Below are positions 34,295-42,484 of a DNA stretch of 64,000 nt, piece by piece. The stretch comes from Leucobacter sp. OLIS6. Lineage in GTDB: Bacteria; Actinomycetota; Actinomycetes; Actinomycetales; Microbacteriaceae. The stretch lies in assembly GCF_002752355.1 (NCBI RefSeq), contig NZ_MRAV01000011.1, positions 248,001 to 312,000 of the forward strand, in the 5' to 3' direction. The notes beneath the pieces were generated by a model that had not been told where the DNA came from, did not search any database, and saw only the letters and a list, made by a program, of their open reading frames with translations. Both the position numbers and the translations under genes were made by a program. Numbering within the stretch: position 1 is the stretch's first letter; the number at the start of each line of letters is the position of its first letter.

Positions 34295-35581
34295 ATGCCC
34301 GCTGTACTCATCACCGGCGCCCAGTGGGGCGACGAGGGCAAGGGTCGCGCGACCGACCTGCTCGGCAGCCGGGTCGACTACGTCGTCAAGTTCAACGGCG
34401 GCAACAACGCGGGGCACACCGTGGTCGTCGGCGACGAGAAGTACGCGCTGCACCTGCTCCCCTCGGGCATCCTCACCCCCGGCGTCACCCCGGTGATCTC
34501 GAACGGCGTCGTCGTCGACCTCGAGGTGCTGCAGGGCGAGCTCGAGGCGCTGGGCGGCCGCGGGGTCGACGTGTCGCGGCTCAAGCTCAGCGCGAACGCG
34601 CACGTCATCACGGCCTACCACCGCACGCTCGACAAAGTCACCGAGCGGTTCCTCGGCAAGCGCCAGATCGGCACCACCGGCCGCGGCATCGGGCCGGCGT
34701 ACGCCGACAAGATCAACCGCGTCGGGATCCGGATTCAGGACCTCTTCGACGAGGGGATCCTGCGCCAGAAGGTGGAGGCGGCGCTCGAGTTCAAGAACCA
34801 GGTGCTCGTGAAGATCTACAACCGCCGCGCGATCGGCGTCGACGAGGTCGTCGACGACCTGCTGAGCTACCGCGAGATGATCGCGCCGATGGTGTGCGAC
34901 ACCGGTCTGCTGCTGCACGAGGCGATGCAGGCGGGCAAGACCGTGCTGTTCGAAGCCGGCCAGGCGACCATGCTCGACATCGACCACGGCACCTACCCGT
35001 TCGTCACCTCGTCGAACGCGACCGCGGGCGGCGCGAGCACCGGATCGGGCCTGCCCCCGCACCAGATCGACCGCGTCATCTCGGTGGTCAAGGCCTACAC
35101 GACCCGCGTCGGCGCCGGCCCGTTCCCGACCGAGCTGTTCGACGAATCGGGCGACTACCTGCGCAAGCAGGGCTTCGAGTTCGGCACCACCACGGGGCGT
35201 CCGCGCCGCTGCGGCTGGTACGACGCGCCGATCGCCCGCTACGCGGCGCGCATCAACGGCGTCACCGACTTCGTGCTCACCAAGCTCGACGTGCTCTCGG
35301 GGCTCGACACGATCCCCGTCTGCGTCGCGTACGACGTGAACGGCGTGCGCCACGACGAGATGCCGGTCAACCAGAGCGACTTCCACCACGCGAAGCCGAT
35401 CTACGAGGAGTTCCCCGGCTGGAACGAGGACATCTCGGGCGCCCGCCGCTTCGAGGACCTGCCGAAGAACGCGCAGGATTACATCCGTGCGCTCGAGGCG
35501 ATGAGCGGTTCACGCATCTCGGCGGTCGGCGTCGGCCCCGAGCGCGAGCAGGTCGTCGTGCTGCACGACCTGGTGGGGTGA
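34295..35581 (+). CDS. purA: Adenylosuccinate synthetase
   Basis: A 428-residue enzyme that joins IMP and aspartate using GTP, the first committed step to AMP. The GTP loop [17 protein letters not shown], the IMP-contacting [21 protein letters not shown] and the aspartate loop [13 protein letters not shown] are all intact. Length is normal. Many members have KGK in the phosphate loop, while this one has KGR, a common actinobacterial variant. It follows DUF3151 without a gap and overlaps the chorismate mutase gene. Confidence 0.99.
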   Translation: MPAVLITGAQWGDEGKGRATDLLGSRVDYVVKFNGGNNAGHTVVVGDEKYALHLLPSGILTPGVTPVISNGVVVDLEVLQGELEALGGRGVDVSRLKLSANAHVITAYHRTLDKVTERFLGKRQIGTTGRGIGPAYADKINRVGIRIQDLFDEGILRQKVEAALEFKNQVLVKIYNRRAIGVDEVVDDLLSYREMIAPMVCDTGLLLHEAMQAGKTVLFEAGQATMLDIDHGTYPFVTSSNATAGGASTGSGLPPHQIDRVISVVKAYTTRVGAGPFPTELFDESGDYLRKQGFEFGTTTGRPRRCGWYDAPIARYAARINGVTDFVLTKLDVLSGLDTIPVCVAYDVNGVRHDEMPVNQSDFHHAKPIYEEFPGWNEDISGARRFEDLPKNAQDYIRALEAMSGSRISAVGVGPEREQVVVLHDLVG

Positions 35582-35892
35582 AGGCCGTCGTGTCCGAGCC
35601 GTCCGCCCAGGAGCAGCTCGACCGGCTGCGGTCGAGCATCGACAACATCGACGCCGCGCTGATCCACATGCTCGCGGAGCGCTTCAAATGCACCCAGGCG
35701 GTCGGGCAGCTGAAGGCCGAGCACGAGATGCCCGCCTCCGACCCCGGTCGTGAGGCGCGGCAGATCGCCCGCCTGCGCGAGCTGGCCGAGGGCGCGAACC
35801 TCGACCCGGAGTTCGCCGAGAAGTGGTTCAACTTCGTCGTCGCAGAGGTGATCCACCACCACGTGCGCATTGCCGAGCAGCGGGACGCGTAG
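35578..35892 (+). CDS. Chorismate mutase (AroQ class)
   Basis: A 104-residue all-helical chorismate mutase domain protein. It contains [23 protein letters not shown] and [21 protein letters not shown], including the Arg, Lys and Glu/Gln positions that bind the transition state. It converts chorismate to prephenate for Phe and Tyr synthesis, cytoplasmic. GTG at 35578 overlaps the purA stop (GTGA); a second GTG at 35590 is an alternative start. Translational coupling to purA is likely. Confidence 0.92.
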   Translation: MKAVVSEPSAQEQLDRLRSSIDNIDAALIHMLAERFKCTQAVGQLKAEHEMPASDPGREARQIARLRELAEGANLDPEFAEKWFNFVVAEVIHHHVRIAEQRDA

Positions 35893-35937
35893 CCGCTGGT
35901 CGAGCCGCGAGGACCGCGGCTCGACCGCGCTGCTCCG

Positions 35938-36177
35938 CTAGTCGTCGAGCAGTTCCTCTTCGAGGTTCCAGACCGGATCGCCGCTGTCGCTCTCGGCGAG
36001 GGCCACGATGAGATCGTGCTGTTCGGGGTCGTCGTCGCGGAGCATGCCGCGGGCGGCCGCGATGATCTCGTCGCGTTCGGCGTCGTCCCCGGCCTCGCGC
36101 TGGGCGTCGCCGAGCGCCCAGCGGTAGTTCTCGAGCGCGGTGCGCAGCTCGTCGTCGGTGATGTGCGTCTGGTCCAC
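35938..36177 (-). CDS. Small acidic protein of unknown function
   Basis: A 79-residue, highly acidic protein (HITDDELRTALENYRWALGD, then AERDEIIAAARGML and NLEEELLDD) predicted to be mostly helical. No domain is recognised. Its reality is supported by GGAGGTG six bases before the GTG start and by consistent third-position GC. It is convergent with the chorismate mutase gene. Confidence 0.68.
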   Translation of the reverse strand: MDQTHITDDELRTALENYRWALGDAQREAGDDAERDEIIAAARGMLRDDDPEQHDLIVALAESDSGDPVWNLEEELLDD

Positions 36178-36280
36178 GGGCCACCTCCTGCGCCGGGCGC
36201 GAACCCCTGTGGGCCCGCTTTCTGCCTCTGCGCACAGCCTAACCCGCGCATGCCCCGACTGTCTCGGGGCGGGGCGTCGA

Positions 36281-36646
36281 TCAGGCGGCGCTCCGCACCG
36301 CCACTTTCCAGGCCAGGATCCCGGCGGTCGCGGCCAGCGCGACGCAACCGACGGCGACGAACCAGAGCCACGGCGTGGCGAGGGCGAACATGCCGGAGAT
36401 CACGCCGCCGCCGAGCAGCAGCACGGCCATGACCCAGAGGCCCATGTGCGGCTCGATAACGGTCGGGCCCGCGGCCGTCGAGGCCTCCGGCTTCGCGGTC
36501 ATCACGATGTAGGCGGTCGCGAACGGCCCGAGGAGCAGCGAGAGCAGGAACCAGTTCAGGCGCGATCGGTTCTTCTGCTCGGCCAGGCCGGCGTTGACGA
36601 GCGCCAGGGCGAACCAGCCCCAGCCGCCCTGCTGCCATCCGTCCAC
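36281..36646 (-). CDS. Small integral membrane protein
   Basis: A 121-residue protein with an N-terminal helix (WFALALVNAGLAEQKNRSRL, a typical start of small antitermination NusG/phospholipase-D-nuclease-like membrane proteins), a second helix NWFLLSLLLGPFATAYIVMT and two more C-terminal helices. GGGAG precedes the GTG start. Function unknown. It is divergent from the SOS-controlled radical SAM gene, so the LexA box between them might also affect it, although its start is 64 bases away. Confidence 0.72.
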   Translation of the reverse strand: MDGWQQGGWGWFALALVNAGLAEQKNRSRLNWFLLSLLLGPFATAYIVMTAKPEASTAAGPTVIEPHMGLWVMAVLLLGGGVISGMFALATPWLWFVAVGCVALAATAGILAWKVAVRSAA

Positions 36647-36710
36647 GGGTCTCCCATCGTCGCGTTCCAAGTACCGAGTCAGGATACTGCTTTCCGGCCG
36701 GCGAGTGGGT

Positions 36711-36746
36711 TGCAAATCATTCGAACGTATGTTCGAATGATTTGCA
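36711..36746. promoter_or_regulatory. SOS (LexA) box within a 36-bp perfect palindrome
   Basis: TCGAAC - GTAT - GTTCGA (36721-36736) is a perfect actinobacterial LexA box. Ten further bases on each side also pair perfectly (TGCAAATCAT and ATGATTTGCA), giving 16-bp arms. The last base is the A of the downstream ATG, and a TATGTT -10 candidate overlaps the box. Confidence 0.9.
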
Positions 36747-37855
36747 TGCGATGGGACGGTCAACTGCGGGATCGCGGCGCCGCTGAGGCGGTCGACGACG
36801 CGGGATCGCCCGTGCCCGAGGCCGGCGGGGCTCCGGCGAGGGCGATGGATCCGGCCCTGCCGGGCCTCGAACGGTCGACGCTGGCGGCGCTGCCGGGGTA
36901 CCTGCGCACGGTGCGGGCACCGGAGTTCCAGGGCGCAGTGTTCCACGAGGTGCTGGCGAAGAGCGCCCTCAACCGGGTGCCGGGGCAGTCCTCGATGCCG
37001 TTCGCGTGGACCATCAATCCCTACCGCGGCTGCAGCCATGCGTGCGTGTATTGCTTCGCCCGCGGCACGCACCGCTACCTCGACTTCGACGCTGGGGCCG
37101 ACTTCGACCAGCAGATCGTGGTGAAGGTCAACGTCGCCGAGGTGCTGGCGCGCGAGCTCGCGCGGCCGAAGTGGGCGCGCGAGACCGTCGCGCTCGGCAC
37201 CAACACCGATCCCTACCAGCGGGCCGAGGGACGGTACCGGCTCATGCCGGGCATCATCGAGGCGCTCTCGCGCAGCCGCACCCCGATCTCGATCCTCACC
37301 AAGGGCACCCTGCTGCGTCGTGACCTGCCGCAACTGGCTGATGCCGCCGAGCGCGCCCCGGTCGACCTCGCCATGTCGATCGCGATCGGCGACCACGACC
37401 TGCAGCAGTCGGTCGAGCCGGGCACCCCGAGCACCCGGGCGCGGCTCGAAACCGTCGCGCGGGCGCGTGAGGCGGGCCTGCCCATCGACGTCTTCGTCAT
37501 GCCGGTGCTGCCGCACCTCAGCGACAGCCCGCAGCAGCTCGATGCGCTGCTGCGCGAGATCCGCGAAGCCGGAGCGCGGTCGGTCATGTACGGGCCCCTG
37601 CACCTGCGCGCCGGAGTGAAGCCCTGGTTCTTCGCCTGGCTGCGGCGCGAGCACCCCGACCTGGTCGCGCGGTACCGCGGCCTGTACCCCGAGGGCGCGA
37701 GCCGCGCGCCCCAGGAGTACCGCCGCGCGCTGGCCGCCAGGGTCCGCCCGCTGATCCGCAGGCACGGCCTCGAGCGGGCGCCCGGTCGGCCGGCGATCCG
37801 CGAGACTCCGGAGCCCGCGATCCCGCAGCTGCAGCCGCAGCCGACGCTGTTCTGA
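36746..37855 (+). CDS. Rv2578c family radical SAM protein
   Basis: A 369-residue radical SAM enzyme of the Rv2578c group, related to spore photoproduct lyase. The 4Fe-4S cluster motif is in NPYRGCSHACVYCFAR (CxxxCxxC). The family start MRWDGQ and the blocks LGTNTDPYQRAEGRYRL and PISILTKGTLLRRD are present. The substrate is unknown; the mycobacterial homologue belongs to the LexA regulon, and here too a LexA box covers the promoter, pointing to DNA repair or damage response. ATG at 36746 has no ribosome binding site; an in-frame ATG at 36737 is an alternative. Confidence 0.92.
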   Translation: MRWDGQLRDRGAAEAVDDAGSPVPEAGGAPARAMDPALPGLERSTLAALPGYLRTVRAPEFQGAVFHEVLAKSALNRVPGQSSMPFAWTINPYRGCSHACVYCFARGTHRYLDFDAGADFDQQIVVKVNVAEVLARELARPKWARETVALGTNTDPYQRAEGRYRLMPGIIEALSRSRTPISILTKGTLLRRDLPQLADAAERAPVDLAMSIAIGDHDLQQSVEPGTPSTRARLETVARAREAGLPIDVFVMPVLPHLSDSPQQLDALLREIREAGARSVMYGPLHLRAGVKPWFFAWLRREHPDLVARYRGLYPEGASRAPQEYRRALAARVRPLIRRHGLERAPGRPAIRETPEPAIPQLQPQPTLF

Positions 37856-37883
37856 CGACGCCCCTCCTCCGAGCGGACGATCT

Positions 37884-37910
37884 CCTCCCGGGGTCGGAGC
37901 CTCCGGGAGG
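37884..37910 (+). terminator. Weak hairpin after the radical SAM gene
   Basis: CCTCCCGG and CCGGGAGG pair across an 11-base loop. There is no T tract, so termination is uncertain. Confidence 0.35.
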
Positions 37911-38034
37911 GAAGTGGTACCTCAGGGGGACGTGCTCGATGGGGTGCCGCGCCTACCGTGGAATCATCCCGGAGCGGACCCACCGCTCGGAACCGACCCC
38001 TCGCCTTCGCGCGGGACCACGAGAAGGAGCCCCC

Positions 38035-38967
38035 ATGATCGAGGCCACCGGACTCACGAAACGCTACGGAGCCAAGACCGCCGTCGACGGCATCAGCTTC
38101 AGCATCCAGCCGGGGCAGGTCACCGGCTTCCTCGGGCCGAACGGTGCGGGCAAGTCGACCTCGATGCGCATGATGGTCGGACTCGACCGGCCCACCAGCG
38201 GCACCGTCACCATCATGGGCAAGCCCTACGCCGAGCACGATGCCCCGCTCGCGGTCGCCGGTGCGCTGCTCGACGCCAAGGGCGTGCACCCGGGCCGCTC
38301 CGCCCGCAGCCACCTGCGGGCGCTCGCCGCGACGCACGGGATCCCTGAGCACCGCGTCGACGAGGTGCTCGAGATGACCGGTCTCTCCGCGGTCGGAGCG
38401 AAGCGCGTCGGCGGCTTCTCGCTCGGCATGGGTCAGCGGCTCGGGATCGCCGCGGCGCTGCTCGGCGATCCGAAGGTGCTGATCCTCGACGAACCCGTCA
38501 ACGGTCTCGATCCCGACGGCGTGCTCTGGGTGCGCCAGCTGGTGCGCTACCTGGCCTCCGAGGGGCGCACCGTCCTGCTGTCGAGCCACCTGATGGGTGA
38601 GATGGCGCAGACCGCCGACCACGTGATCGTGCTGGGGCGCGGCCGCATCGTCGCCGACGCGCCGATCGATCGGCTCATCGCGAGTGCCCAGACCGACCGG
38701 GTCTCGGTGCGCGCCCCCGAGGCTGCCCGCCTGGCCGAGCTGCTGCTGCGAGTCCCCGAGGTCCGGGTCGAGCACGGTGCCGACGGCTCGTTGACCGTCG
38801 AGGGCGTGCCCGCGGCCGTGGTCGGTCGTGCGGCCTTCGAATCGGGGGTCGAGCTGCACGAGCTCACGCCGGTGCGGTCCAGCCTGGAGGACGCCTACCT
38901 GGCGCTCACCCGCGACGACGTCGAGTACCGCACCGACGCCGCGCACGCGTTCCCGCCGGCCGCCTGA
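38035..38967 (+). CDS. ABC-2 exporter ATP-binding protein (DrrA-like)
   Basis: A 310-residue ATPase of the daunorubicin/bacitracin-type exporter group. Walker A is GPNGAGKS, the signature region FSLGMGQRLG and Walker B VLILDEPVNGLDPDG. A C-terminal domain from about residue 220 (DRVSVRAPEAARLAELLLR) is typical of DrrA proteins. With the next gene it forms an ABC-2 exporter or bacteriocin/antibiotic resistance pump; the substrate is unknown. GAAGGAG precedes the ATG at 38035. Confidence 0.93.
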   Translation: MIEATGLTKRYGAKTAVDGISFSIQPGQVTGFLGPNGAGKSTSMRMMVGLDRPTSGTVTIMGKPYAEHDAPLAVAGALLDAKGVHPGRSARSHLRALAATHGIPEHRVDEVLEMTGLSAVGAKRVGGFSLGMGQRLGIAAALLGDPKVLILDEPVNGLDPDGVLWVRQLVRYLASEGRTVLLSSHLMGEMAQTADHVIVLGRGRIVADAPIDRLIASAQTDRVSVRAPEAARLAELLLRVPEVRVEHGADGSLTVEGVPAAVVGRAAFESGVELHELTPVRSSLEDAYLALTRDDVEYRTDAAHAFPPAA

Positions 38968-39038
38968 GCCGAGCCGTCAGACACCGACTTTTCGCCTCGC
39001 GCTCACCCGCGACGCACCAGACGAACAGGATTCACACC

Positions 39039-39920
39039 ATGACCACCACCGCTCCCGCCGGAAGCGCCCCGCAGGCGCCCGCCCGTCGATCCGACGCGCA
39101 ACGGAACGCCGTGCGCCCCCGTCTCCGCTTCGGCGGCGTGCTGCGCTCGGAGGGCATCAAGCTCTCCTCGCTGCGCAGCATCCGCTGGACCCTCATCGCC
39201 ACCGTCGTCGCCGGTCTCGGACTCAGCTTCCTCATCTCCTGGGGCCTCACGTCCACGGCCGGCATGGAGGGCGCCCCCACGATCCCGACCGAGACCTACG
39301 CGCTCTCCTCGGCCACCATCGCGGCACCGTTCATCGCGCTGGTGTTCGGCGTGCTGGGCGTCTTCGCGATCTCGAGCGAGTACTCGAGCGGCATGATCCT
39401 CTCGACGCTCACCGCGGTGCCGAAGCGCACCCCGGTGTTCCTGGCGAAGGCGATCGTGCTCGCCGTCGTCGCCGTCTTCACCGCGGCGATCCTGGTGATC
39501 GGCGGCCTGCTCATCGCGCTGCTGTTCAACTCCGAGGTCGGCTCGGTGATCTTCTCGAAGGTGGTCGTCTCGGGCGGTATCGGCGCGATCGTGTATCTGA
39601 CGCTCATCGCGCTGCTCGCCTTCGGCGTCGCGACCCTGTTCCGCAGCACCGCCGGTGGCATCGCGGTGATCGCGGGAGTCACCTTCGTGCTGCCCCTCGG
39701 CCTCCAGATCGCCACGATGACCGGCTGGGAGTGGGTCAGCACCGTCTCGCACTACATCCCGGCCGCGCTGGGCAACACCATGTCGGCCGGCATCGCCGAG
39801 GCGGCCGTGCCTGGCGCGACGGGGCCCGACTACTGGGGCGCGATGCTCATCATGCTCGCCTGGGCGCTCGTCGCGGTGATCCCCGCCGGGATCCTGTTCC
39901 GCACCCGCGACGCGAAGTAG
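39039..39920 (+). CDS. ABC-2 type exporter permease
   Basis: A 293-residue membrane protein with about six helices. A polar N-terminus of 40 residues leads into GGVLRSEGIKLSSLRSIRWTLIAT, the typical ABC-2 start; EYSSGMILSTLTAVPKRTPVFLAKA is the conserved cytoplasmic helix preceding the core. It is the partner of the ATPase encoded 71 bases upstream. Followed by a bidirectional terminator shared with the CHAP gene. Confidence 0.9.
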   Translation: MTTTAPAGSAPQAPARRSDAQRNAVRPRLRFGGVLRSEGIKLSSLRSIRWTLIATVVAGLGLSFLISWGLTSTAGMEGAPTIPTETYALSSATIAAPFIALVFGVLGVFAISSEYSSGMILSTLTAVPKRTPVFLAKAIVLAVVAVFTAAILVIGGLLIALLFNSEVGSVIFSKVVVSGGIGAIVYLTLIALLAFGVATLFRSTAGGIAVIAGVTFVLPLGLQIATMTGWEWVSTVSHYIPAALGNTMSAGIAEAAVPGATGPDYWGAMLIMLAWALVAVIPAGILFRTRDAK

Positions 39921-39954
39921 TCGCAGCCGGCGCCCGGTGGGGCGCCGGAACGGA

Positions 39955-39990
39955 CGAAGGCCCGTGATGCGTGAGCATCACGGGCCTTCG
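39955..39990. terminator. Bidirectional terminator
   Basis: CGAAGGCCCGTGATGC (39955-39970) and GCATCACGGGCCTTCG (39975-39990) form a perfect 16-bp stem with a GTGA loop between two convergent genes. Confidence 0.88.
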
Positions 39991-40011
39991 TCGTCCGCGG
40001 AACGGGAAGTC

Positions 40012-40644
40012 TTAGAAGCGCCAGACGACGGCCTGGAAGCCGGCGGGGGGCTCGGGAGTCCAGTTCTCCTTCTTGGTCACGAGACCCGAACCGCCGGGGC
40101 TGTTCGACTGGATGATGGTGAGGGTGCCGTCCTTGTCGACGCCGGTGACGAGCACGGTGTGGACGCCGGTGACCCAGGAGGTGGGGGAGGCGATGTTCTC
40201 GTACTGGATGATGTCGCCGGGCTGGGCCTCGGACAGCGCGAGGCGGGTCGCGCCGGCGTAGTTCGCGACGGGATCGCCGCTGCCGACCCACTTGCCGCCG
40301 CCCGCGAGGATCCAACGCTGGGCCGACATGATGCACTCGCCGGGGGCGCTCCACCCGGTGGGGCGGCTGGTGCCGACCTCGCTCTCGGCGGCCGCGATCG
40401 TCTTCTCGACATCGAAGCCGTGCGGGGCGTTGGCGACATCGCTCATCTTCAGCATGGAATCGAGCGTGTTCGCGCTGACGTCCTCCTGCTGCGTGCGGAG
40501 CGTCTGCGCGGGCGGCTGGACCACTTCTGCCGCAGCTGCGGCGAAGTCGACCGGTGCGGGGGCTGCGCTTGCGGGCGCTGCGCCGAGGGCGAACGTCACG
40601 GACGCGACGAGCGTCACGATGAACGCCTTGGCGGGAGTCTGCAC
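40012..40644 (-). CDS. Secreted CHAP-domain peptidoglycan hydrolase
   Basis: A 210-residue secreted protein. The signal peptide (FIVTLVASVTFALGAAPASA) ends near residue 27. A helical segment follows, then a CHAP-like domain: Cys in PGECIMSAQRWIL, QPGDIIQYEN, His in VTGVHTVLVTGVD and the final QAVVWRF strand. It probably cleaves peptide cross-links or amide bonds during cell growth or separation. Two GTAAC repeats spaced 11 bases apart lie about 70 bases upstream, suggesting control by MtrA, the regulator of such hydrolases. Confidence 0.82.
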   Translation of the reverse strand: MQTPAKAFIVTLVASVTFALGAAPASAAPAPVDFAAAAAEVVQPPAQTLRTQQEDVSANTLDSMLKMSDVANAPHGFDVEKTIAAAESEVGTSRPTGWSAPGECIMSAQRWILAGGGKWVGSGDPVANYAGATRLALSEAQPGDIIQYENIASPTSWVTGVHTVLVTGVDKDGTLTIIQSNSPGGSGLVTKKENWTPEPPAGFQAVVWRF

Positions 40645-40713
40645 GCTGCGTTTCTCCTTGGATCCTCGGTTGAAGTTTCACGCTCTGATCGAGCGGCACA
40701 AGTTCCAGTATGC

Positions 40714-40729
40714 GTTACCGTACCGTTAC
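40714..40729 (-). promoter_or_regulatory. MtrA-like direct repeat
   Basis: On the minus strand two GTAAC(G) units start 11 bases apart (one helical turn), at 40725-40729 and 40714-40718. Tandem GTAAC repeats of this spacing are the known binding pattern of MtrA, which controls cell-wall hydrolase genes in actinobacteria. The remainder of the 355-base gap 40645-40999 holds only the symporter promoter. Confidence 0.6.
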
Positions 40730-40886
40730 AAAGCAAGTCTTGCCGCAAAATCGGCGGATTCATGCGGGTGAATCGGGTGCGGTGGGTCGCCTCGCGAGCG
40801 CTTCGCGGCCCACTGGGGAGCGGTTTGGTCACGGCCCGTTATGAAACATTGCGACATGGGTGGCATAAGCGGACGTGATGTGAGGC

Positions 40887-40892
40887 TATGCT
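40887..40892 (+). promoter_or_regulatory. Candidate -10 of the symporter gene
   Basis: TATGCT lies about 108 bases before the ATG at 41000, in the only AT-rich part of the intergenic region. No clear -35 element is visible. Confidence 0.35.
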
Positions 40893-40999
40893 GGACCGCT
40901 GTGGGTCCGCACGGACCCCTCCTCCGGATCCGGGTCCGGCCGAGCGCCGTCGATCCGCCACGACCTCGAACCCCGCGCACCGCGCAGGAAGGACGACCC

Positions 41000-42412
41000 A
41001 TGTCGACCACCGCTCAGGCTCCGACCGCGAAGCGGAGGCTGCCCCGCTGGGCGACCTCCTTCGGCTGGCAGATCCTCGCCGCGCTCGTGCTCGGCGTCGT
41101 GCTCGGCGCGATCGCCCTATCGCTCGGTAAGGACGGGGCCGGCAACCCCAACGGCCTGCAGGTCACGCTCGACACCATCGGGTCGAAGTACGTCTCGCTG
41201 CTGAAGGCCGCGGTCGTGCCGCTCATCTTCACGGCGATCGTGTCGAGCATCGTCGGTCTGCGCCGGGTCACCAACGCGGCGCGCCTCGCGGGACAGACCC
41301 TGCTGTGGTTCGCGATCACGGCGCTCATCGCAGTGACCATCGGCATCGTCCTCGGCATCGTCATCCAGCCCGGATCCGCGGCCGCGCACGGCGAGCTGAA
41401 GACCGGTGATCCTTACACGGTCGGCACCTGGTGGAACTTCCTCGCGGGGCTCGTCCCGGGCAACTTCCTCGGCCTCGAGGTCCGCGGCGCCATCGCCGAC
41501 CCGGCGACCGGCGCGCTCGACCTCGCCCCCAATTTCAACGTGCTGCAGGTCATCATCGTCTCGGCCGCGATCGGCATCGCCGCGCTCAAGATCGGCGAGA
41601 AGGCGGAGCCGTTCATCCGCGTCGTCGAGTCGGCGCTCGCGATCATCCAGAAGGTGCTGTGGTGGATCATCCGCCTCGCTCCGATCGGCACGCTCGGCCT
41701 CATCGGCAACGCGGTCGCCGAGTACGGCTGGAGCACCATGGGGTCGCTCACCTGGTTCGTCGTGACCATCTACATCGGTCTCGCGCTCGTGCTGTTCGTC
41801 GTCTACCCGATCCTCGTGAAGACCCACGGCCTCTCGATCAAGCAGTACTACTCGGGCGTCTGGCCCGCGGTGCAGCTCGCGTTCGTGAGCCGCTCCTCGA
41901 TCGGCACCCTGCCGCTGACCGAGCGCGTGACCGAGCGCAACCTGGGCGTGCCCCGCGGCTACGCCTCGTTCGCGGTGCCGCTCGGCGCGACCACCAAGAT
42001 GGACGGCTGCGCCGCGATCTACCCGGCCGTCGCCTCGATCTTCATCGCGCAGTTCTTCGGCCTCGAGCTCTCGTTCACGCAGTACCTGCTGATCGTGCTC
42101 GTCTCGGTGGTCGGCTCGGCGGCGACCGCGGGCACCACCGGCGCCACGGTCATGCTGACGCTCACCCTCTCGACGCTCGGCCTGCCGCTCGAGGGCGTCG
42201 GCCTGCTGCTCGCGGTCGACCCGATCCTCGACATGGGCCGCACCGCGGTGAACGTCGCCGGCCAGGCGCTCGTGCCCGCGATCGTGGCGAAGCGCGAGGG
42301 GATCCTCGACCTCGACCTTTACAACGCGCCGCGGAACGGCCGCGCGTTCGACAACGACGATGCGGACGCGGATCGCGGCGCGGAACTGGATGCGGAGCCC
42401 GCGAAGGCCTGA
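41000..42412 (+). CDS. Dicarboxylate/amino acid:cation symporter
   Basis: A 470-residue membrane protein of the DAACS (GltP/DctA) family. SRSSIGTLPLTERVTE corresponds to the serine-rich hairpin HP1, PLGATTKMDGCAAIYP to the conserved helix 7 segment with the cation-binding residues (Lys-Met-Asp replaces the usual NMDG Asn-Met), and TAGTTGATVMLTLTLSTLGLP to HP2. It imports glutamate, aspartate or C4-dicarboxylates with Na+ or H+. AAGGA precedes the ATG at 41000. The transcript ends at a strong hairpin. Confidence 0.92.
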   Translation: MSTTAQAPTAKRRLPRWATSFGWQILAALVLGVVLGAIALSLGKDGAGNPNGLQVTLDTIGSKYVSLLKAAVVPLIFTAIVSSIVGLRRVTNAARLAGQTLLWFAITALIAVTIGIVLGIVIQPGSAAAHGELKTGDPYTVGTWWNFLAGLVPGNFLGLEVRGAIADPATGALDLAPNFNVLQVIIVSAAIGIAALKIGEKAEPFIRVVESALAIIQKVLWWIIRLAPIGTLGLIGNAVAEYGWSTMGSLTWFVVTIYIGLALVLFVVYPILVKTHGLSIKQYYSGVWPAVQLAFVSRSSIGTLPLTERVTERNLGVPRGYASFAVPLGATTKMDGCAAIYPAVASIFIAQFFGLELSFTQYLLIVLVSVVGSAATAGTTGATVMLTLTLSTLGLPLEGVGLLLAVDPILDMGRTAVNVAGQALVPAIVAKREGILDLDLYNAPRNGRAFDNDDADADRGAELDAEPAKA

Positions 42413-42430
42413 TCGAGGGCCGCAGGATGA

Positions 42431-42474
42431 CGAAGGGCCGGTGCCGGGATTCGATTCCCGGCACCGGCCCTTCG
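42431..42474. terminator. Bidirectional terminator
   Basis: CGAAGGGCCGGTGCCGGGA (42431-42449) and TCCCGGCACCGGCCCTTCG (42456-42474) form a perfect 19-bp stem with a TTCGAT loop between convergent genes. Confidence 0.9.
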
Positions 42475-42484
42475 GCGTTCGGGG

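Noticed and set aside
36140-36745. 200-codon upstream extension of the radical SAM protein
   Set aside because: It would run through the LexA box and antisense to the membrane-protein gene; family members start MRW at 36746.
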